A DNA stretch of 64,000 nucleotides from Hyphomonadaceae bacterium TMED5. GTDB taxonomy: Bacteria > Pseudomonadota > Alphaproteobacteria > Caulobacterales > Hyphomonadaceae. The position numbers and the translations under genes were made by a program. Positions 62,901 through 64,000 of this stretch are shown here, in pieces (within the stretch, counting starts at the first letter, position 1; each line of letters begins with the position of its first letter). A model generated the notes under the pieces. That model did not search any database, was not told the DNA's origin, and saw only the letters and a list, made by a program, of their open reading frames with translations. Where the stretch lies: NCBI GenBank assembly GCA_002173095.1, contig NHBK01000017.1, positions 55,479 to 119,478 of the forward strand, written 5' to 3'.

Positions 62901-63417
62901 TGAAGGCGTTGATGCTCTGAATGAAGAAGGCCGCGGTCGCCTGCTCGCCGCTTTTGAAACCGTGAACAACCATTTCCAGAGCCTCTTCACCGCTCTCTTC
63001 AATGGCGGACAGGCGGAACTCCGCCTTGTTGAAGCTGATGACCCGCTTCAGTCCGGTCTGGAAATCTTCGCTCAGCCTCCGGGCAAGAAGGTCACATCAC
63101 TCAATCTGATGTCCGGTGGCGAACAGGCTCTGACAGCGACGGCACTTATTTTTGCGGTCTTCCTGTCCAATCCGGCACCTATATGTGTTCTCGACGAGGT
63201 CGACGCTCCACTAGATGATGTAAATGTCGACCGTTTCTGCCGTTTGCTCGAAGAAATGAAGGGCCGGACCCAGACTCGATTCGTCACCATCACGCACAAT
63301 CCGGTCACCATGTCCCGCATGGACAGATTGTTCGGGGTAACCATGCAGGAACAGGGTGTTTCACGCATTGTTTCTGTTGATTTGGGCACAGCTGAACAAT
63401 TGGTCGCAGCAGAATAG
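59953..63417 (+). CDS. smc: Chromosome segregation ATPase SMC
   Basis: 1154 aa. Head: Walker A GPNGCGKSN at 31-39; signature LMSGGEQ at 1052-1058; Walker B VLDEVD at about 1079-1084. Two long coiled coils (about 170-500 and 640-960) flank a hinge near 505-630 (GFERALAAALGDDLNAP, QVGQRLVSKSGGLWRWDGYI). The coil is rich in Ala/Arg/Glu. The start is TTG at 59953 with AGGGG upstream; MQITEIRIAGFKSFVD is the family start. Partners ScpA/B are not in the window. Confidence 0.96.
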   Translation: MQITEIRIAGFKSFVDPVNFYVEPGLTGIVGPNGCGKSNLLESLRWVMGASSARAMRGGEMDDLIFSGTAKRPARETTEVTMVIDNTERRAPPEFNDSDHLEILRRLRRGIGSTYKVNGRTVRGKDIQLIFADASTGANSPALVRQGQISELIGSKPQNRRRLLEEAAGIAGLNTRRHEAELKLRGAETNLERLSDLSSEVERQLESLKRQARKARKHKDLSEQITALEALLCHRRWSAAQEAVNTHQASLREAREQVEKLTLEDAMSERKALQAREDIEPLRIAETEASALVGQAKVRMTELQGEKRAIESALERHSTDLKRIVADIEREQGHTEDAESRIADARKQLANLPSLDPEVFERDRMEATARLQMIQKDLQDTEQAAQASTETLAKLRAEREAAERNRRDLTNRLNQLNHRLSQMEADLSRLPDISELEARLEAAKQTLVDCEAALEDASSSITEAEQRSQALRREEETVGEPVKEADTALRSLKAEISGLERLLRKADTSSAPPIMDSLSPKAGFERALAAALGDDLNAPTDPNAPTYWSGADTGSDPSLPDGVTPLNTVCDAPRELDRRLAQCGVVETESEGNALKASLQVGQRLVSKSGGLWRWDGYIRKSDAPLSQAEQLEQRNRMEACLAELPELEAKLNDAQARKTEVELQRRAAESELRDLRAHAPSLQKARNEANTAVFRAEQEVERASLKRDNLAGSVAEVRQQRDDAQSTVDALEQVSSTEDESRLADELNALRRKISALRNDESGARTALSDLERNRERLEGRKRGLEREIQDWERRLKQSRGRVTELQSARTQAREALETVQGGPEEVIAAIEALAGELQKLEARRQEAADAHAEAEKGAREAESIARAAKDAATKARETTVLTQAHLETAKERLGDAIELASSQFGRQPQGLLQLAESTLEPDWLEKDAKEVDSELIGLKHELNALGSVNQDAEKDAEELAERLGTQHEEKADLTAAIAKLREGVDALNEEGRGRLLAAFETVNNHFQSLFTALFNGGQAELRLVEADDPLQSGLEIFAQPPGKKVTSLNLMSGGEQALTATALIFAVFLSNPAPICVLDEVDAPLDDVNVDRFCRLLEEMKGRTQTRFVTITHNPVTMSRMDRLFGVTMQEQGVSRIVSVDLGTAEQLVAAE

Positions 63418-63472
63418 TCAGACTTTCGTTTTAACTTCAATTAAAACAAGGCACTAAGAATTCGTGAACTGC

Positions 63473-63501
63473 TTGACTTCGCACCTGCACATGGCTAGCT
63501 T
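63473..63501 (+). promoter_or_regulatory. Probable promoter of the atp operon
   Basis: TTGACT (63473-63478), 17 bases, TAGCTT (63496-63501), 45 bp before atpI. Form is that of a housekeeping promoter. Confidence 0.6.
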
Positions 63502-63545
63502 CCGCGCGACTTCGGTCAAAGCATTAATTAATTAAACGGTGGCCC

Positions 63546-63902
63546 ATGCCTCCATCTTCTCCAGAACCTGACGATCTGGGCGCTCGCATTGCAGCAGCAC
63601 AGGCCAAACAGGCTCAGAAGACGGCACGCAAACCGAAATCTTCGGGCGCGTCGGGATACGGCCTGGGGATGAAAATGGTCCTCGACCTAATCGGGGGTGT
63701 TTTGGTCGGTATGGTTTTCGGGCTCGCGCTCGACCATGTAGCAGGGACAAAGCCTTGGGGGCTTCTTGTACTCTTATGTCTTGGACTTGCTACGGGTTTA
63801 AGAATGATGTTGCGCACAGCCAATCAGGAGGCTAAGCGCTTCGCGGAAGAGACAAACTCATCTGGCACGACTGACGTGACCGGTGAAAAAGAAGGCAAGT
63901 AA
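63546..63902 (+). CDS. atpI: ATP synthase assembly protein AtpI
   Basis: 118 aa. Basic N-terminal part (AQAKQAQKTARKPKSSG), then two membrane spans: MVLDLIGGVLVGMVFGLAL and WGLLVLLCLGLATGLRMML. This is the AtpI/Atp1 layout, which aids assembly of the c-ring. First gene of the F0 operon; the next gene starts 3 bp later. Confidence 0.9.
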   Translation: MPPSSPEPDDLGARIAAAQAKQAQKTARKPKSSGASGYGLGMKMVLDLIGGVLVGMVFGLALDHVAGTKPWGLLVLLCLGLATGLRMMLRTANQEAKRFAEETNSSGTTDVTGEKEGK

Positions 63903-63905
63903 GGC

Positions 63906-64000
63906 ATGATGTTTCGTATGGAACTCGACCCAATGCATCAGTTTCAGATTCAGAAACTGATTTCACTTCCGTCACTGGCTGGTCACGACATTTCTTTCAC
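63906..64000 (+). CDS. atpB: ATP synthase F0 subunit a, N-terminal part
   Basis: The visible peptide MMFRMELDPMHQFQIQKLIS then LPSLAGHDISF is the start of the alphaproteobacterial F0 subunit a, the proton-channel part of ATP synthase. It runs off the right edge. ATG at 63906 or 63909 follows AAGG; the spacing to atpI shows one operon. Confidence 0.88.
   Translation, partial: MMFRMELDPMHQFQIQKLISLPSLAGHDISF

Overview
The window reads as a stretch of chromosome from an alphaproteobacterium, probably of the dimorphic Caulobacterales/Hyphomonadaceae type. Supporting signs are a CcrM-type GANTC methyltransferase, the mutY-dciA-dsbA-smc order, a GTTC-N7-GTTC (alphaproteobacterial LexA) box, a Nudix-fold NAD regulator of the alphaproteobacterial type, the polyprenyl synthase/DUF2007/methyltransferase neighbourhood, and many TTG starts. 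I saw no tRNA, rRNA, CRISPR array, insertion sequence or prophage. Taxon and functions are judged from sequence recognition only; no search was run.

Left part (1-20 kb): the start of an acyl-CoA ligase with a palindromic operator, a GDPD lipoprotein, an SDR, an EamA exporter preceded by a possible leader peptide, trmJ, and a Fur-box-controlled siderophore-receptor operon (TonB receptor, PepSY membrane protein, two very small membrane proteins). Next come rpsD, a cysteine-patterned Sel1/Hcp-like secreted protein, ppk2, a DUF5916 outer-membrane protein, a small lipoprotein behind a perfect 15-bp inverted repeat, pdxH, a cyclase-family hydrolase, aroC, and a minus-strand group with DUF924, a methyltransferase and tlyA.

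Middle (20-42 kb): an unlisted 45-aa membrane protein, a YfbR-like HD phosphohydrolase, and the NAD block. That block has a Nudix-type regulator, an AT-rich sulfotransferase gene with a C9 tract, a thioesterase, then nadA, two secreted paralogues, nadB and nadC. Two copies of a 9-3-9 palindrome precede nadA and are good candidates for the regulator's operators. After an SDR and a SleB-type hydrolase lie ppdK, glyS (with a low-GC segment), a 53-aa stress-type protein, two secreted proteins, arfB, glyQ and an aminotransferase that carries both a Tat signal and a lipobox.

Right part (41-64 kb): a 41-aa membrane protein, a VanZ protein, a TrmN6-like methyltransferase with DUF2007, a polyprenyl diphosphate synthase diverging from them, a MraY/WecA-like transferase, ispE, a TPR lipoprotein, ETF-QO, an outer-membrane barrel, a family 4 uracil-DNA glycosylase, two small glycosyltransferase-type genes, and a TMEM165/GDT1 transporter behind a yybP-ykoY manganese riboswitch. 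These are followed by a radical SAM protein with a LexA box, ccrM, mutY diverging from dciA, two tandem DsbA-family genes, smc, and the start of the F0 operon (atpI, atpB).

Most of the window is housekeeping. The parts most worth a second look are regulatory or small: the NAD regulator and its operators, the SOS-box radical SAM gene, the phase-variation-prone sulfotransferase, the secreted paralogues inside the nad operon, the exported aminotransferase, and several short genes.
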